Assembly: GCA_027451885.1 (NCBI GenBank)
Contig: DAIDHX010000293.1
Span: 1 to 33,087 of the forward strand
Source: Planctomycetales bacterium
Lineage (GTDB): Bacteria; Planctomycetota; Planctomycetia; Isosphaerales; Isosphaeraceae
Direction of reading: 5' to 3'
DNA: 33,087 bases
Positions 8,624-17,685 of the stretch are shown here, piece after piece. Within the stretch, counting starts at the first letter, position 1. Each line of letters opens with the position of its first letter. Below the pieces are notes generated by a model, which worked only from the letters and a program-made list of their open reading frames with translations, searched no databases and was not told the origin of the DNA. A program made the translations under genes and the position numbers.

Positions 8624-9523
8624 TTACGCGCGCGCCTGGCGGGTGAGCAGATAACTCATGAGCGCCTTGTCGAACGCCACCCCCGTGTGCAAGGGAACGT
8701 AGTCAATCCGGGCGCGGCGGCAATCTCCCTTGAACAGCTCGCGGAACCGCGATACCTCCTCCAGGTAATCGGCCCGGATCGCGTCGCCGTCGACCTCGAT
8801 CGTCTCGCCCGTCTCATTGTCCTCGAGCAAGAGCATTCCCTCAAACGGAAACTCCGCCTCGGCCTCGTCCAGAATGTGAAAGACGATCAGGTCATGGCCG
8901 GCGAAGCGCAGGCGGTGGAACGCCTTGAGGATCGATTCGTGATCGCCGAGCAGGTCGCTGAAGAGCATGACCAGGCTGCGATGCTTGAGCATGCCCGCCA
9001 CCTGGTGCAGGCTGGCGCCCAGGTCGGTCTCACCCTCGGGTTTGAGCCGGGCGAGCAACGACAGAATATTGCCAAGCTGCGACCGCTTGCTTGCCGGCGC
9101 CAGGCTTTGGCGCACCTGCTTGTCAAAGGCAATCAGGCCGACCGGGTCCTGCTGGTGGATCATCAGATAGCCAAGCGCAGCGGCCAGGCTGATGCCATAT
9201 TCGAACTTGGTGAGCTCCTGGCGGTAGGTGTAGCCCATCGAGCCCGAAAGATCCATCACCAGGTACCCGGTGAGGTTGGTCTCGGCCTGGAATTTCTTGA
9301 CATAGAAGCGATCCGTCTTGGCAAAGACGTTCCAGTCGATGTCGGAGATATTGTCGCCGGCGGAATACTTGCGATGCTCGGAGAACTCGACCGAAAAGCC
9401 CTGAAAGGGGCTGGCATGCAAGCCGGCGATGAATCCCTCGACAATGAACCGGGCGCGGAGATCGAGCCGGGAGACCTGCCGGATCACCTCGGGCTTCAGA
9501 TATTTTTCCGCCGTCCCCGCCAC
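8624..9523 (-). CDS. DUF58 domain protein (VWA-like)
   Basis: The protein has 299 residues. It carries the DUF58 signature around residues 49-75 (SEHRKYSAGDNISDIDWNVF, then AKTDRFYVKKF). A VWA fold follows with an intact MIDAS: DLSGS (Asp91, Ser93, Ser95), Thr166 in GETDLGA and Asp190 in LFSDLLGD. No membrane segment is present. DUF58 proteins are routine partners of MoxR AAA+ ATPases and BatA-type membrane proteins. Here the gene is 47 nt after moxR and 12 nt before the BatA-like gene, so co-transcription is very likely. Its presumed role is metal-dependent protein binding that links the ATPase to the membrane VWA proteins. That role is inferred from family context. Confidence 0.95.
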   Translation of the reverse strand: MAGTAEKYLKPEVIRQVSRLDLRARFIVEGFIAGLHASPFQGFSVEFSEHRKYSAGDNISDIDWNVFAKTDRFYVKKFQAETNLTGYLVMDLSGSMGYTYRQELTKFEYGISLAAALGYLMIHQQDPVGLIAFDKQVRQSLAPASKRSQLGNILSLLARLKPEGETDLGASLHQVAGMLKHRSLVMLFSDLLGDHESILKAFHRLRFAGHDLIVFHILDEAEAEFPFEGMLLLEDNETGETIEVDGDAIRADYLEEVSRFRELFKGDCRRARIDYVPLHTGVAFDKALMSYLLTRQARA

Positions 9524-9570
9524 GGTTTTGCTCCTTCAGGTTGATCTCGATCGCCCTTCGACCGGGTTCG

Positions 9571-10611
9571 TTACGCTCCCGCCGGCTTCGCGGGCCGCTC
9601 ATACTTGGGCGTCTCGGGCTCGCGAATCTCCGTGACCAGGCGGCGGACCAGGGAGTCGGTCGTCTGCCCTTCCGCCTGGGCCTGGAAATTCGTGTTCACA
9701 CGATGCCTGAGCACCGGCACGGCCACCTTGCGAATATCGTCGATCGACACGCTGAAGCGGCCATCCATCGCGGCCATCGCCTTGCCGGCCAGAATCAGGT
9801 TCTGGCCCGCGCGCGGACCAGCGCCATAATCGACCAGATCCTTGATGAACTGCGGGGCCTTCTCGTCGTCCGGGCGCGTCGCACGCACGAGCCGGGTCAC
9901 GTAATCCACGGTGTATTCCGAAACCGGCACCGACATCACCAGCCGCTGCAAGTTCACAATCGCCTTGCCTGAAAGCACCTTCTTGAGCTCGGGCGTTTCG
10001 CCCCGCGTCGTCGCCAGCAGGATTTTCTTCTCCTCGTCAAGTGAGGGATAACCCACGCGGACGTCGAACATGAACCGGTCGAGCTGAGCTTCCGGAAGCG
10101 GGTAAGTTCCTTCCTGCTCGATCGGGTTCTGCGTGGCGATCACGAAGAACGGCTCGGGCAGGTGCATTGTTTCCTGGCCGACCGTCACCTCACGCTCCTG
10201 CATCGCCTGCAGCAAGGCCGCCTGCGTCTTGGGGGGCGTACGGTTGACCTCGTCCGCCAGGATGATGTTGGAAAAGATCGGCCCAGGCACAAACCGAAAC
10301 GCCCTGCGTCCCGCCTCCGGCTCCTCGAGCACGTTGGTGCCGGTGATGTCCGTGGGCATGAGGTCGGGTGTGAACTGGATCCGTTTGAAGCCGACATCCA
10401 GGATCCGCGCGATCGAGCTGACGAGCAGCGTCTTGGCCAGGCCGGGAACACCCACAAGCAGCACGTGCCCGCGGGTGAAAATGGCCGCCAGGATGAGCTC
10501 GATCACCTCGCGCTGGCCGATGATCACCTTGCCAAGCTCGTTGATCATCACGTCGCGCGAGTTGCGGAATTCGTCCAGTAATTGCGAGATTCGATCGCCG
10601 GTCGTTGACAT
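9571..10611 (-). CDS. MoxR-family AAA+ ATPase
   Basis: The protein has 346 residues. Walker A is GVPGLAKT (54-61), the form typical of MoxR proteins. Walker B is ILADE (117-121), followed by the MoxR hallmark NRTPPKTQAALLQAMQERE. Sensor 1 lies in IATQNP (158-163), the arginine finger in EAQLDRF (Arg179), and a winged or lid region occupies the C-terminal third. MoxR ATPases act as chaperone-like machines that mature or insert metal cofactors or assemble envelope complexes together with VWA proteins. It is the first gene of the moxR-DUF58-BatA-VWA operon. The 933-nt gap upstream contains a perfect hairpin 41 nt before the start codon. The specific client is not evident from the sequence. Confidence 0.96.
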   Translation of the reverse strand: MSTTGDRISQLLDEFRNSRDVMINELGKVIIGQREVIELILAAIFTRGHVLLVGVPGLAKTLLVSSIARILDVGFKRIQFTPDLMPTDITGTNVLEEPEAGRRAFRFVPGPIFSNIILADEVNRTPPKTQAALLQAMQEREVTVGQETMHLPEPFFVIATQNPIEQEGTYPLPEAQLDRFMFDVRVGYPSLDEEKKILLATTRGETPELKKVLSGKAIVNLQRLVMSVPVSEYTVDYVTRLVRATRPDDEKAPQFIKDLVDYGAGPRAGQNLILAGKAMAAMDGRFSVSIDDIRKVAVPVLRHRVNTNFQAQAEGQTTDSLVRRLVTEIREPETPKYERPAKPAGA

Positions 10612-11544
10612 GCGCGGTGTTGGACCTGTCCCAGAAGAGAACTGTCAAGGACCCCGACCCGAGTCGGGGCGCGGAGAAACGCCTGGCGAACTCCATCCGT
10701 CGCGACGAGCGCGAAACGCACGAATGCCCTGAGGCGTATCGAGCCGCGGCCGTCCTCTGCGAGAAGTCCTCCCCTATCTTAGAAGTCAGTGGCGCAGGGA
10801 TTCAAGCGCGCTCCATCCGCACCCGCCGCACTTGGCCCAGGAAGTCCGCGCGACCCACACCAGAACCCCAAAGCCCCCAGACCTCGCCTTTTGCCATTCC
10901 CGGGAGGCCGCAGGGACGCGCTGCCCTTGATCCGGGCAGTCTGCCCGCCGCTGCAACAGCGATCGACCGGCAACCGGATCACGCCGCCGCGCCCGCCCGA
11001 TTCTGCCCAGGAACGGAGTCTCAGCAATAAGTCGCATTGTGCCAGGACATTGAAGCAGATCAAGCATCCGGCTCAGGAGGCCGATTGGGCGACGATCCTC
11101 GAGCTTGGCCCCTGAATTGCAATGGAGTGCCAATGTGGTTGCCGGCTTTGGTGTCGGCTCACGGAACTTTGCCCCCCGAGGCCCGATGGTTTTGAGAACT
11201 CGAAACAACGTCGTTCCTCTGTCGATTTCCAACCAACCTTTCCGATGGTGCGGGGTCACTCCGGTGTGATTGCCGCGATTTCACGGCCCCACCTCTCTCG
11301 CATGGGGGCCTCCGGTCCAGCGTGATCGGCACAACCTGGGTTTCGTTGCATTTGTAGCCGCTTGATTTCGCGTATCCCCGTCCTGGATCGCGCGGGACCG
11401 GCGCTGCCGCGGCTGTGGCCTCGCGTGCGAAGGCGTCCCTCAGGGGCGTTTCCGCGCTCAGCGGGCGCACAGCAGCGGTCCTTGCTCGTCTGGCAAGGAG
11501 CAGCCTGGCTTCGCCGCGCGCCTCTTCGTGGAGCTTCACTCAAA
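10612..11544. other. long divergent intergenic region, no convincing gene
   Basis: These 933 bases separate moxR (minus) from the hypothetical gene at 11545 (plus). Frames exist on both strands, the longest at 10786-11259 on the minus strand. Their translations are rich in Arg, Pro, Ser and Gly with no motif, signal or membrane pattern and no third-position bias, so I do not call them. The region must hold the promoters of both flanking genes. It may also hold remnants of a degraded gene. Besides the hairpin at 10652-10669, I see no structured element. Confidence 0.6.
10652..10669. promoter_or_regulatory. perfect inverted repeat upstream of moxR
   Basis: CCCCGAC-CCGA-GTCGGGG is a perfect 7-bp stem with a 4-nt loop, located 41 bases upstream of the moxR start codon. 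It could be an operator or a stem in the 5' leader. There is no T-tract in either direction, so it is not an intrinsic terminator. Function is unproven. Confidence 0.4.
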
Positions 11545-12645
11545 ATGAGCTTAACATCGCTGCTTCGTGGAATTGTCGCCTTGCTTGTGATCTGGACCAT
11601 GGCCGGGCTTTCGCTGGGATTGCTGGGCAAGCGCGTCTCGGTGCCGGAGCGGTACAGGCCGGTCTCGGCCGCGGACCAGGATGCCGTGCTCGCGGGTTCG
11701 TCGCCGCGTTGCGAGGGGTCCACGGTGCTGGTCGACCGCCGCACCGGCGCGGTTGAGCCGATCAAGCTGCCCGAGGGCGAGCGCTGGAGCTTGCTCGCGG
11801 CGTGCCCCTGGCGCGATGCCGAGGGCCGCTTGCTCGCGGCGGGGCGATGGGCACGCTCGGCGATTGACTCGAATGAGTCCGCGTTCCTCGGGCTGGGCGT
11901 GATCTCCTTGCCACAAGGAGAGGTCGTCGCGCGCCTGGCGCTCGACCTGCTGCCGACGGGGCGGCCATGCTGGCTGCCGGACCAGCCGGGCGCTCTGCTC
12001 TTCCCCGCGGGGGATGGCAAGCTCTATCGCACACGCTCGCCCCTGATCGGCGACCAGGCCGAGACACCCTCCCCGCGCCTCGGCAGGCGCAGCCTGGGAC
12101 AAAGCGCGGCCGAACCGCTGGCGTGGCTGGTCGAACCGCCGTTCCCGGATCCGATCGTCGTGAACGATCCGGTGATCTCCACCGATCCTCGCCTGCGCCG
12201 CTTCGTTTTCGCGGCCGTGAGCGTGCAGGGCCCGGCAGCGGATTCTGGCCCCGCGCGGCGGATGTATCGGCCCTCGAAGCTGTGGTGGCTCGAGCTCTCC
12301 GAAGACGGCCGCGCCATCCAGGCCGCTGGACCACTGCGAGCGGGCGCCTGTGCAGCGGATTCCGAGGTCGGCGAGCGCCATCCCAATCTGGCAATCGACA
12401 ACCACGGCATCCGCCTGGTCTTTCTGGAGCGCACCCTCGGCGATCCGGCCGTCCGGCTCCGGCACGCCACGCTGGTGCTCGATGCGCGCACCGGCAAGCC
12501 GCGGCTTGAGAACGTGGCCGATGCGCTCACCACGCCGCCGAGCCTGCTGGCGTGCGCGCCGCTCCTCGTTGCAACCGACGGCCGGAGCGTCTTCGGACTC
12601 GATCGCCGCGGCAAACATGCCAGGCTCCTGCTCGGCAGCTTGTGA
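11545..12645 (+). CDS. signal-anchored hypothetical protein, 366 aa
   Basis: The chosen ATG at 11545 starts directly with a hydrophobic segment (LLRGIVALLVIWTMAGLSLG), which suggests an N-terminal anchor or signal peptide. The same frame is open further upstream to 11362, but that extension is Arg/Pro-rich and implausible. The rest is about 340 residues of repeating beta-hairpin-like blocks (VLVDRRTGAVEPI, WWLELSEDGRAIQ, LVLDARTGKPRLE, VFGLDRRGKHARL), as in periplasmic beta-propeller proteins. No catalytic motif is seen. It precedes the DUF4159 gene by 145 nt on the same strand and may be its partner. I do not recognise the family; the propeller idea is inference. Confidence 0.75.
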   Translation: MSLTSLLRGIVALLVIWTMAGLSLGLLGKRVSVPERYRPVSAADQDAVLAGSSPRCEGSTVLVDRRTGAVEPIKLPEGERWSLLAACPWRDAEGRLLAAGRWARSAIDSNESAFLGLGVISLPQGEVVARLALDLLPTGRPCWLPDQPGALLFPAGDGKLYRTRSPLIGDQAETPSPRLGRRSLGQSAAEPLAWLVEPPFPDPIVVNDPVISTDPRLRRFVFAAVSVQGPAADSGPARRMYRPSKLWWLELSEDGRAIQAAGPLRAGACAADSEVGERHPNLAIDNHGIRLVFLERTLGDPAVRLRHATLVLDARTGKPRLENVADALTTPPSLLACAPLLVATDGRSVFGLDRRGKHARLLLGSL

Positions 12646-12790
12646 CAGCGCGGCCGAGCGGATCAAGCCGGCGGCAAGACGGCGCGCGCCCCCAGGGCGA
12701 TCAGGGGCGTCTTGTCGCCGCCTGGATGCTTGTGACATGCTAGGTTAAGGGGTCAAGATTTGTCTCCTTGCCCGTCCGAGCTCGAGGCCG

Positions 12791-15088
12791 ATGCGCAATT
12801 CGTTCCGCGTGATTTTCCTGCTGGGGACAGTTGTGGCCGTTGCTCTCGCGCCCCTGTTCGAACCCAGCGCCCGGGGTGCGGTCACGGCCGAGCAGGTGGA
12901 ACAGGCGATCCGCGATGGCGTGCGGTTCTTGAAGAGCAAGCAGCGCCCCGATGGGTCGTGGTTTGAAATCCAGGCCGATGCTCCCACCGGAGTGACCAGC
13001 CTGGTCACGCTGGCGTTGCTCACGGCGGGCGAGAGCCCGCGCTCGAAGGAGATCCAACGGGCGCTGGATTTCCTCCGTGCCAAGACGCCCGGCGAGCTGC
13101 GGAACACCTACGCGATCTCGCTCCAGACCATCGTGTTCGCCACCGCGGAGCCGGAGCGTGATCAGGCGCGAATCACGGCGAACGTGGAGTGGCTCGAAGG
13201 GGCTCAGATTCTCGCCAACGATCCGGTCCCCTGGCCTGGCTCCTGGAGCTATGACGACACCAAGCGCGGGCGGCCTGGCGACGGCTCGAACTCGCAATAC
13301 GCGCTCTTGGCCCTGAACGCCGCCGCCGAGGTGGGCGTTGCGGTCAAGCCGGAAGTCTGGGCCCGCGCCCGCGAGTACTGGGAACGGTCCCAGAAAGGCG
13401 ACGGGAGCTGGGCCTACCACCCCGATTCGGGCGCCTCGACCGCCTCGATGACCTGCGCGGGGATCGCAAGCCTGATCATCTCCGGACTCGCCCGATACCA
13501 GGACCAGGAATACCTCCGCGGCGATCTCATCGTCGATTGCGGCAAGGGGGGCGTGAACCGCCGAATCCGCCTTGGACTCGACTGGATGGCAAACCACTTC
13601 GCCGTCGGCCAGAACCCAGGAATCGGCCAGCAATGGCGGTTCTATTATCTGTACGGGCTCGAGCGCGCGGGACGCATGGCCGGCGTGCGGTTCCTCGGCC
13701 GCAACGACTGGTACAGGCTGGGCGCCGAGCGGCTGGTCCACGAGCAGAACCGGCTCGAAGGCGCCTGGCGCGGCGTGCTCACCGAGGAAGATCCCATTCT
13801 CGCCACCAGCTTCGCGCTCCTGTTCCTGGCCAAGGGACGCGCGCCTGTGCTCGTGCACAAGCTCTTCCACGGACCCGGCAGCGACTGGCAGAACGACCCA
13901 GATGACGTGCGCAACCTGGTCTCGATCGTCTCTCGCGACTGGAAAACCCTGCTCACCTGGCAGGTCGTCGATCCCGAGCACGCCACCGTATCCGAGCTCC
14001 TCCAGGCGCCGATCGCCTACATGAGCGGGCACAAGCCGCCTGAGCTTTCGCTCGAGGCCAAGCGCAGGCTGCGCGACTACCTGGAACAGGGAGGGTTTCT
14101 GGTCGCTGACGCTTGCTGCGGCAGCCCGGAATTCAACCGCGGCTTTCGCGACCTGGTGCACGACCTGTTCCCCGAGGAGCAATACAAGCTGCACCCGCTC
14201 TCCGAGGACCACCCCATCTGGCGCGCGCATTATCGCCTCTCGCCCGACCTGCACCCGCTCTGGGGCGTCGAGCACGGCTGCCGCACCCTGATCGTCTATT
14301 CCGAGCTCGACCTTTCCTGCTACTGGAACCAGGCCGAGCGCAGCCCGACCTCGCCCGCGGTGATCAAGTCGATGAAGATCGGCCAGAATATCGTGGACTA
14401 CGCCACTGGGCGGGAAACGCCGGCCGACAAGCTCACCATCCGCAAGGCGCGGGAGATGCAGACAAGCGCCCCCAGGCGCGGCGCCATGCGCATTGGCAAG
14501 CTCAAGTACGCCGGGGACTGGAACATCGCGCCGCTCGCCGTGCCCAATCTCATGGACGCGCTCCGCAAGCCGCCGTTCTCGTTCGACGTCACGGTCGAGC
14601 AAAAAGATCTCTTCCCGCGCGATCCAGATATGATTTATTACCCCCTTATCTATCTCCACGGCAGGGCCGCGATGGCGTTCGACCAGGACGATCTGGCCGC
14701 CCTGCGCAGGCACATTGACCCAGGCGCGGGCACGTTGTTCGCCGACGCCGCCTGCGGCAGCCCGGCGTTCGACGCCTCGTTCCGCCGCTTCATCTCCCAG
14801 CTCTTGCCCAAGCATGCACTTGTGCCGATCCCCAGGGATGATCCGCTCTTCACGCGTAAGGTGGGCGCGGATCTTTCCGAGGTCGAGTACACCAGGGCCG
14901 CGGGCGGCGGCAAGGGGCCGCCCAGGCTCGAAGGGATCAAGATCAACGATCACTGGGTCGTGATCTATTCCAGGTTCGACATCGGCTGCGCCCTCGAGCG
15001 CCAGACCGGCCTCGAATGCAGCGGCTACACCCACGAAAGCGCGGTTCGCATCGCGGCCAATGTGGTCATCTATTCAACACTGCCCTGA
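12791..15088 (+). CDS. secreted alpha-toroid protein with two DUF4159 domains
   Basis: The protein has 765 residues. A signal peptide (RVIFLLGTVVAVALAPLFEP) probably ends near ARGA at 27-30. Residues about 35-340 form a prenyltransferase/squalene-oxidase-like alpha-toroid with QW-type motifs (KQRPDGSWFE at 50-59 and QKGDGSWAYHP in a later repeat). The catalytic DxDD of cyclases is absent, so it is probably a binding scaffold. Two DUF4159 domains follow, at about 345-560 and 570-765. Each contains the block LxxxxxxGxLxADAxCGSPxF: first as GGFLVADACCGSPEF, then as GTLFADAACGSPAF. DUF4159 is GATase-like and is often encoded near MoxR/DUF58/VWA operons, as here. GAGG lies just upstream of the ATG. 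Function is unknown; a periplasmic role is inferred. Confidence 0.9.
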   Translation: MRNSFRVIFLLGTVVAVALAPLFEPSARGAVTAEQVEQAIRDGVRFLKSKQRPDGSWFEIQADAPTGVTSLVTLALLTAGESPRSKEIQRALDFLRAKTPGELRNTYAISLQTIVFATAEPERDQARITANVEWLEGAQILANDPVPWPGSWSYDDTKRGRPGDGSNSQYALLALNAAAEVGVAVKPEVWARAREYWERSQKGDGSWAYHPDSGASTASMTCAGIASLIISGLARYQDQEYLRGDLIVDCGKGGVNRRIRLGLDWMANHFAVGQNPGIGQQWRFYYLYGLERAGRMAGVRFLGRNDWYRLGAERLVHEQNRLEGAWRGVLTEEDPILATSFALLFLAKGRAPVLVHKLFHGPGSDWQNDPDDVRNLVSIVSRDWKTLLTWQVVDPEHATVSELLQAPIAYMSGHKPPELSLEAKRRLRDYLEQGGFLVADACCGSPEFNRGFRDLVHDLFPEEQYKLHPLSEDHPIWRAHYRLSPDLHPLWGVEHGCRTLIVYSELDLSCYWNQAERSPTSPAVIKSMKIGQNIVDYATGRETPADKLTIRKAREMQTSAPRRGAMRIGKLKYAGDWNIAPLAVPNLMDALRKPPFSFDVTVEQKDLFPRDPDMIYYPLIYLHGRAAMAFDQDDLAALRRHIDPGAGTLFADAACGSPAFDASFRRFISQLLPKHALVPIPRDDPLFTRKVGADLSEVEYTRAAGGGKGPPRLEGIKINDHWVVIYSRFDIGCALERQTGLECSGYTHESAVRIAANVVIYSTLP

Positions 15089-15100
15089 GCCAAAAGGACC

Positions 15101-16507
15101 TCAGAAGAGCAACCGCGCACCCCCCTGCTCGACCGCGCGCACCTGCGCGATGTAGGCGTCGCAGTCGAACTTGCGCCTCATGCCCGACTCGCTCATGAAG
15201 CGAATCGTGCCGAAGATCGGCCGCTCCGGCCAGGGGCGGTCATGCTTGCCGCCGATCGCCCACGCCACGCCGGTGTAGCCGTTCGGATCGCGCCCGTCCA
15301 TTTCATAGCGGTCGTTCAAATCCAGCGCGATGCCATAAGCGGTCTCGGCGTCCGGCGTCCATTCCAGGATCTTCTTGGCCCAGTACATACGCAAATAATT
15401 ATGCATACGGCCCGTGAGAACCATCTCCTTCTGCGCGGCGTTCCAGATTGGGTCATGGGTCGCGGCGGCTTCGAGCTGGCTTGCCGTGTAGAGCGCCGGC
15501 CGGGGGTCTTGCCGGTGTTTTTCGAGCGTGAGCCTGGCCCATTCGGGGCAGCCTTCGAGCCGGTCGTAGAGCGGGTTCCGGGCGGTGAAGTTGATGGCAA
15601 GCTCCCGGCGGACGATGAGTTCCTCCAGGTAAACGTCCCTGGCGTCGTCGGCCGCGGCACTGTCGCGCACGGCAAGGGCGATCGCAAGCGGGCTGATCTG
15701 TCCAAAATGCAAATGGGCCGAGAGCTCGCTCGTCATGTAGGGCGTCGGCAGGTTCCGATCGGTCGCGTACCGCCGCAGGCGCTCGGCCAGGAACCGGCCG
15801 AGCCGGGCCTGCGCCTCGACGGACCCGCCGCGGTAACCCGGCAACTCGCTCGCGCCCGCGACCCCGAGCGTCTCGAGCAGTCCATCCACGTCGAGCTCGA
15901 CCCCGCTCGCGGGCGCGGGATCGGGGAACGCGATCTCGGCGGAGGGGTTGGGCAGCGGCTTGAGATAGGTGTCGAGCAGGCGGTGGATCTTGGGCCGGAT
16001 CGTTCTGGCCGCGTATTCTTCCTTAGGAAAGTGAGACGTGGGCACAACCACGTCGCCATCGACAAACCGGAGCGGGCACCTGAGCTCCCGCGCCACCCGC
16101 GCGCGCCAAAGCGTGCCTGGGCGCACGGGATTCTCATCGCCGATCACCATCGCCGGCCGGAGCTTCAGGGACCACCGGAGCACGACCTCGTCCGGTGCGC
16201 CCAGGTCGAGCAGAAACCGTACCCCGCGCTTTTGGAGCTCCGCCGCCGCGTCGACCAGCCCTTCGAGCAGGAAGCGATAATGCCTTCTTTGCGCGTGCGG
16301 ATACGCCGCGGTGAGCCCAAACACCACCGCAACCGGCAGCCCAAGTGCGTTCCCAAGTGCGATCGCCAGGTTGAGCGCGGGATTATCGCGCCCGCGCTGG
16401 CTGCGCTGCATCCAGTAGAGGATGCACCGGCCCTCGGGATCGGGATCGCCCGGCCTCGCCACCCGCACGCGAGGATGCTCCGCCAGCAGCTTGCCCACGC
16501 GATCCAT
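15101..16507 (-). CDS. class II CPD photolyase (deoxyribodipyrimidine photo-lyase)
   Basis: This enzyme uses blue light and FADH- to split cyclobutane pyrimidine dimers in DNA. The 468-residue product matches class II photolyases. It has YWMQRSQRGRDNPALNLA (31-48) in the antenna/Rossmann domain, signature 1 as LEELIVRRELAINF (294-307), TGRMHNYLRMYWAKKILEW (365-383) in the FAD domain, and signature 2 as GKHDRPWPERPIFGTIRFM (420-438). In signature 2 the usual FGK is FGT and the usual final MN is MS; both look like tolerated variants. The size is typical. It converges with the DUF4159 gene, with only 12 nt between the stops, and is the only repair gene in view. Confidence 0.96.
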   Translation of the reverse strand: MDRVGKLLAEHPRVRVARPGDPDPEGRCILYWMQRSQRGRDNPALNLAIALGNALGLPVAVVFGLTAAYPHAQRRHYRFLLEGLVDAAAELQKRGVRFLLDLGAPDEVVLRWSLKLRPAMVIGDENPVRPGTLWRARVARELRCPLRFVDGDVVVPTSHFPKEEYAARTIRPKIHRLLDTYLKPLPNPSAEIAFPDPAPASGVELDVDGLLETLGVAGASELPGYRGGSVEAQARLGRFLAERLRRYATDRNLPTPYMTSELSAHLHFGQISPLAIALAVRDSAAADDARDVYLEELIVRRELAINFTARNPLYDRLEGCPEWARLTLEKHRQDPRPALYTASQLEAAATHDPIWNAAQKEMVLTGRMHNYLRMYWAKKILEWTPDAETAYGIALDLNDRYEMDGRDPNGYTGVAWAIGGKHDRPWPERPIFGTIRFMSESGMRRKFDCDAYIAQVRAVEQGGARLLF

Positions 16508-16737
16508 GATCTCGATCCAGAAGACCCCAGCCCAACCGAGCGCTGCACAACTTCAATCAACGGAGGTTGGTGTAGGTCGTTTACCGGAGGCAATCAAGGG
16601 ACCGGGACACGAATCGCAGGCTGACGCGCGGCTCCCGACCCCACGCCGCGAATGGCCGTCGCCAGCCGTCCGTCCAGGAGACAACGGGCCTCGCCGCGCG
16701 TGCCCAGGCCAATTCCCAGGTCCACCGTGCGCGAAGG

Positions 16738-17175
16738 TCAGGGGGCCTGGAACAACCGCTTCGCCCGCCCTCCTGGCTCGACCCGAACCATCGAGATGTT
16801 CGGCTGGGCCTTCGCGGTGCCGCTGTTGAGGGTGATCGAGCTTGCTCCGTTCTGGTCCATAAGCGCGATGGTCGAGTGGTCTGCGCTCGTGAAATACATC
16901 GCGTTCGAGCCCGTGTCTGGATACTGGAGACGCATCCCGGGGAACTTGTTGTCGATCATCCCCAGGATCACGACCTCGTGGCCTTTCGCATCGCGGATCA
17001 CGATTCTCCTGGCCTCGATCTGGTCCGCCTTCAAGACGTTGCTCCGCTGCGCGGCCATGAGCCCCAGACAGGCCAGGACCAGCGCCGTGCACGCACCAAA
17101 ACGCCTCCAGCGGCGGTTCACGATTTCCAGCCGGGCGATTCTCTGCTCAAGGCGGGTCATTGCGTCATCGCTCAT
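16738..17175 (-). CDS. small coiled-coil/TM protein of unknown function
   Basis: The start is the ATG at 17175 because AAGGGA sits 6 nt upstream. An adjacent ATG at 17178 and a GTG at 17193 are in the same frame. The 145-residue product opens with a short coiled coil (MTRLEQRIARLEIVNRR), then one hydrophobic segment (FGACTALVLACLGLMAAQ). A beta-repeat-like exported domain follows (KADQIEARRIVIRDAKGHEV, VILGM, STIALMDQNGASSITLNSG). The alternating D/N-G-x-x-x-hydrophobic pattern resembles other exported planctomycete proteins with unknown roles. No catalytic residues are evident. It faces the inositol-phosphate synthase gene across a 510-nt divergent gap. Confidence 0.75.
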   Translation of the reverse strand: MSDDAMTRLEQRIARLEIVNRRWRRFGACTALVLACLGLMAAQRSNVLKADQIEARRIVIRDAKGHEVVILGMIDNKFPGMRLQYPDTGSNAMYFTSADHSTIALMDQNGASSITLNSGTAKAQPNISMVRVEPGGRAKRLFQAP

Positions 17176-17685
17176 CATATGTCCCTTCGTCACCTTGTTG
17201 CCGTGGAAGATCAGGGGGTAAGCCCACCACCCGTACGTGCATGATACTGGGCCATGGAACGTCTTGAAAGCGGCATCGGGTCTCGATGCGAGCGGCTTCT
17301 CCCCGTGGATCGGGCCAGGTCAAGGCGTCTCTTCCTCCGCTCGAACCATGGTCTCAGATCGACCAGCCGGCCGCATCAACCGGTATGGTCCTCCAAGCGC
17401 GGCTCATTTTGGCGGGGCGGACGCCTTTGCAACACGCCCCCCCGGACCAACTTGATGCACTGCCTGGCGATTCCGGACCGCCTGATCGCATGCACACTCA
17501 GGCGCCAGGCGCGTCGGAATCAAACGCACTGCCGTTGTACGCGGTGGGGTCTTGTCTTCATACTAAAGGTCGTGCGAGCATCGCGGTGCTCGGGCTCGAC
17601 GTCGGATCGGCCCGGTTGGCCGCGATCAACCCACCTGGATCATTCCCGCCGCGGTCGCCGCGCTTTGCCCTGTTGGAAGCACCTG
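17176..17685. other. divergent intergenic region upstream of the inositol-phosphate synthase gene
   Basis: The synthase frame is open upstream to 17254, but this 144-codon extension is Arg/Ser/Cys-rich and has no homology-like pattern. A synthase of normal length begins at 17686. I see no other gene. A sigma70-like element lies at 17535-17564. Confidence 0.6.
17535..17564 (+). promoter_or_regulatory. possible sigma70-type promoter
   Basis: TTGTAC and CATACT are separated by 18 nt, about 120 nt upstream of the inositol-phosphate synthase start codon. Each hexamer matches consensus at four positions. It is the best candidate in this gap for driving the four-gene block, but it is unproven. Confidence 0.3.

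Noticed and set aside
5362-9544. Several 340-370-codon plus-strand frames opposite the VWA and DUF58 genes
   Set aside because: They mirror the coding frames of clear minus-strand genes and contain runs of His, Arg and Gln typical of reverse-complement shadows.
10643-10648. TTGACA (minus strand) as a moxR promoter
   Set aside because: No acceptable -10 hexamer occurs 15-19 nt downstream.
10786-11259. 157-codon minus-strand frame in the moxR gap
   Set aside because: Composition and codon use resemble non-coding sequence, with no ribosome site or recognisable segment.
12740-15034. 764-codon minus-strand open frame opposite the DUF4159 gene
   Set aside because: Translation is low in motifs and rich in Arg, Gly, Val and Glu. 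The plus-strand frame has a signal peptide and recognisable domains. High GC with biased third positions produces such antisense frames.
17254-17685. 144-codon N-terminal extension of the inositol-phosphate synthase
   Set aside because: The synthase family begins with the NAD-binding loop, which sits right after the ATG at 17686. The extension is Arg/Ser/Cys-rich noise.
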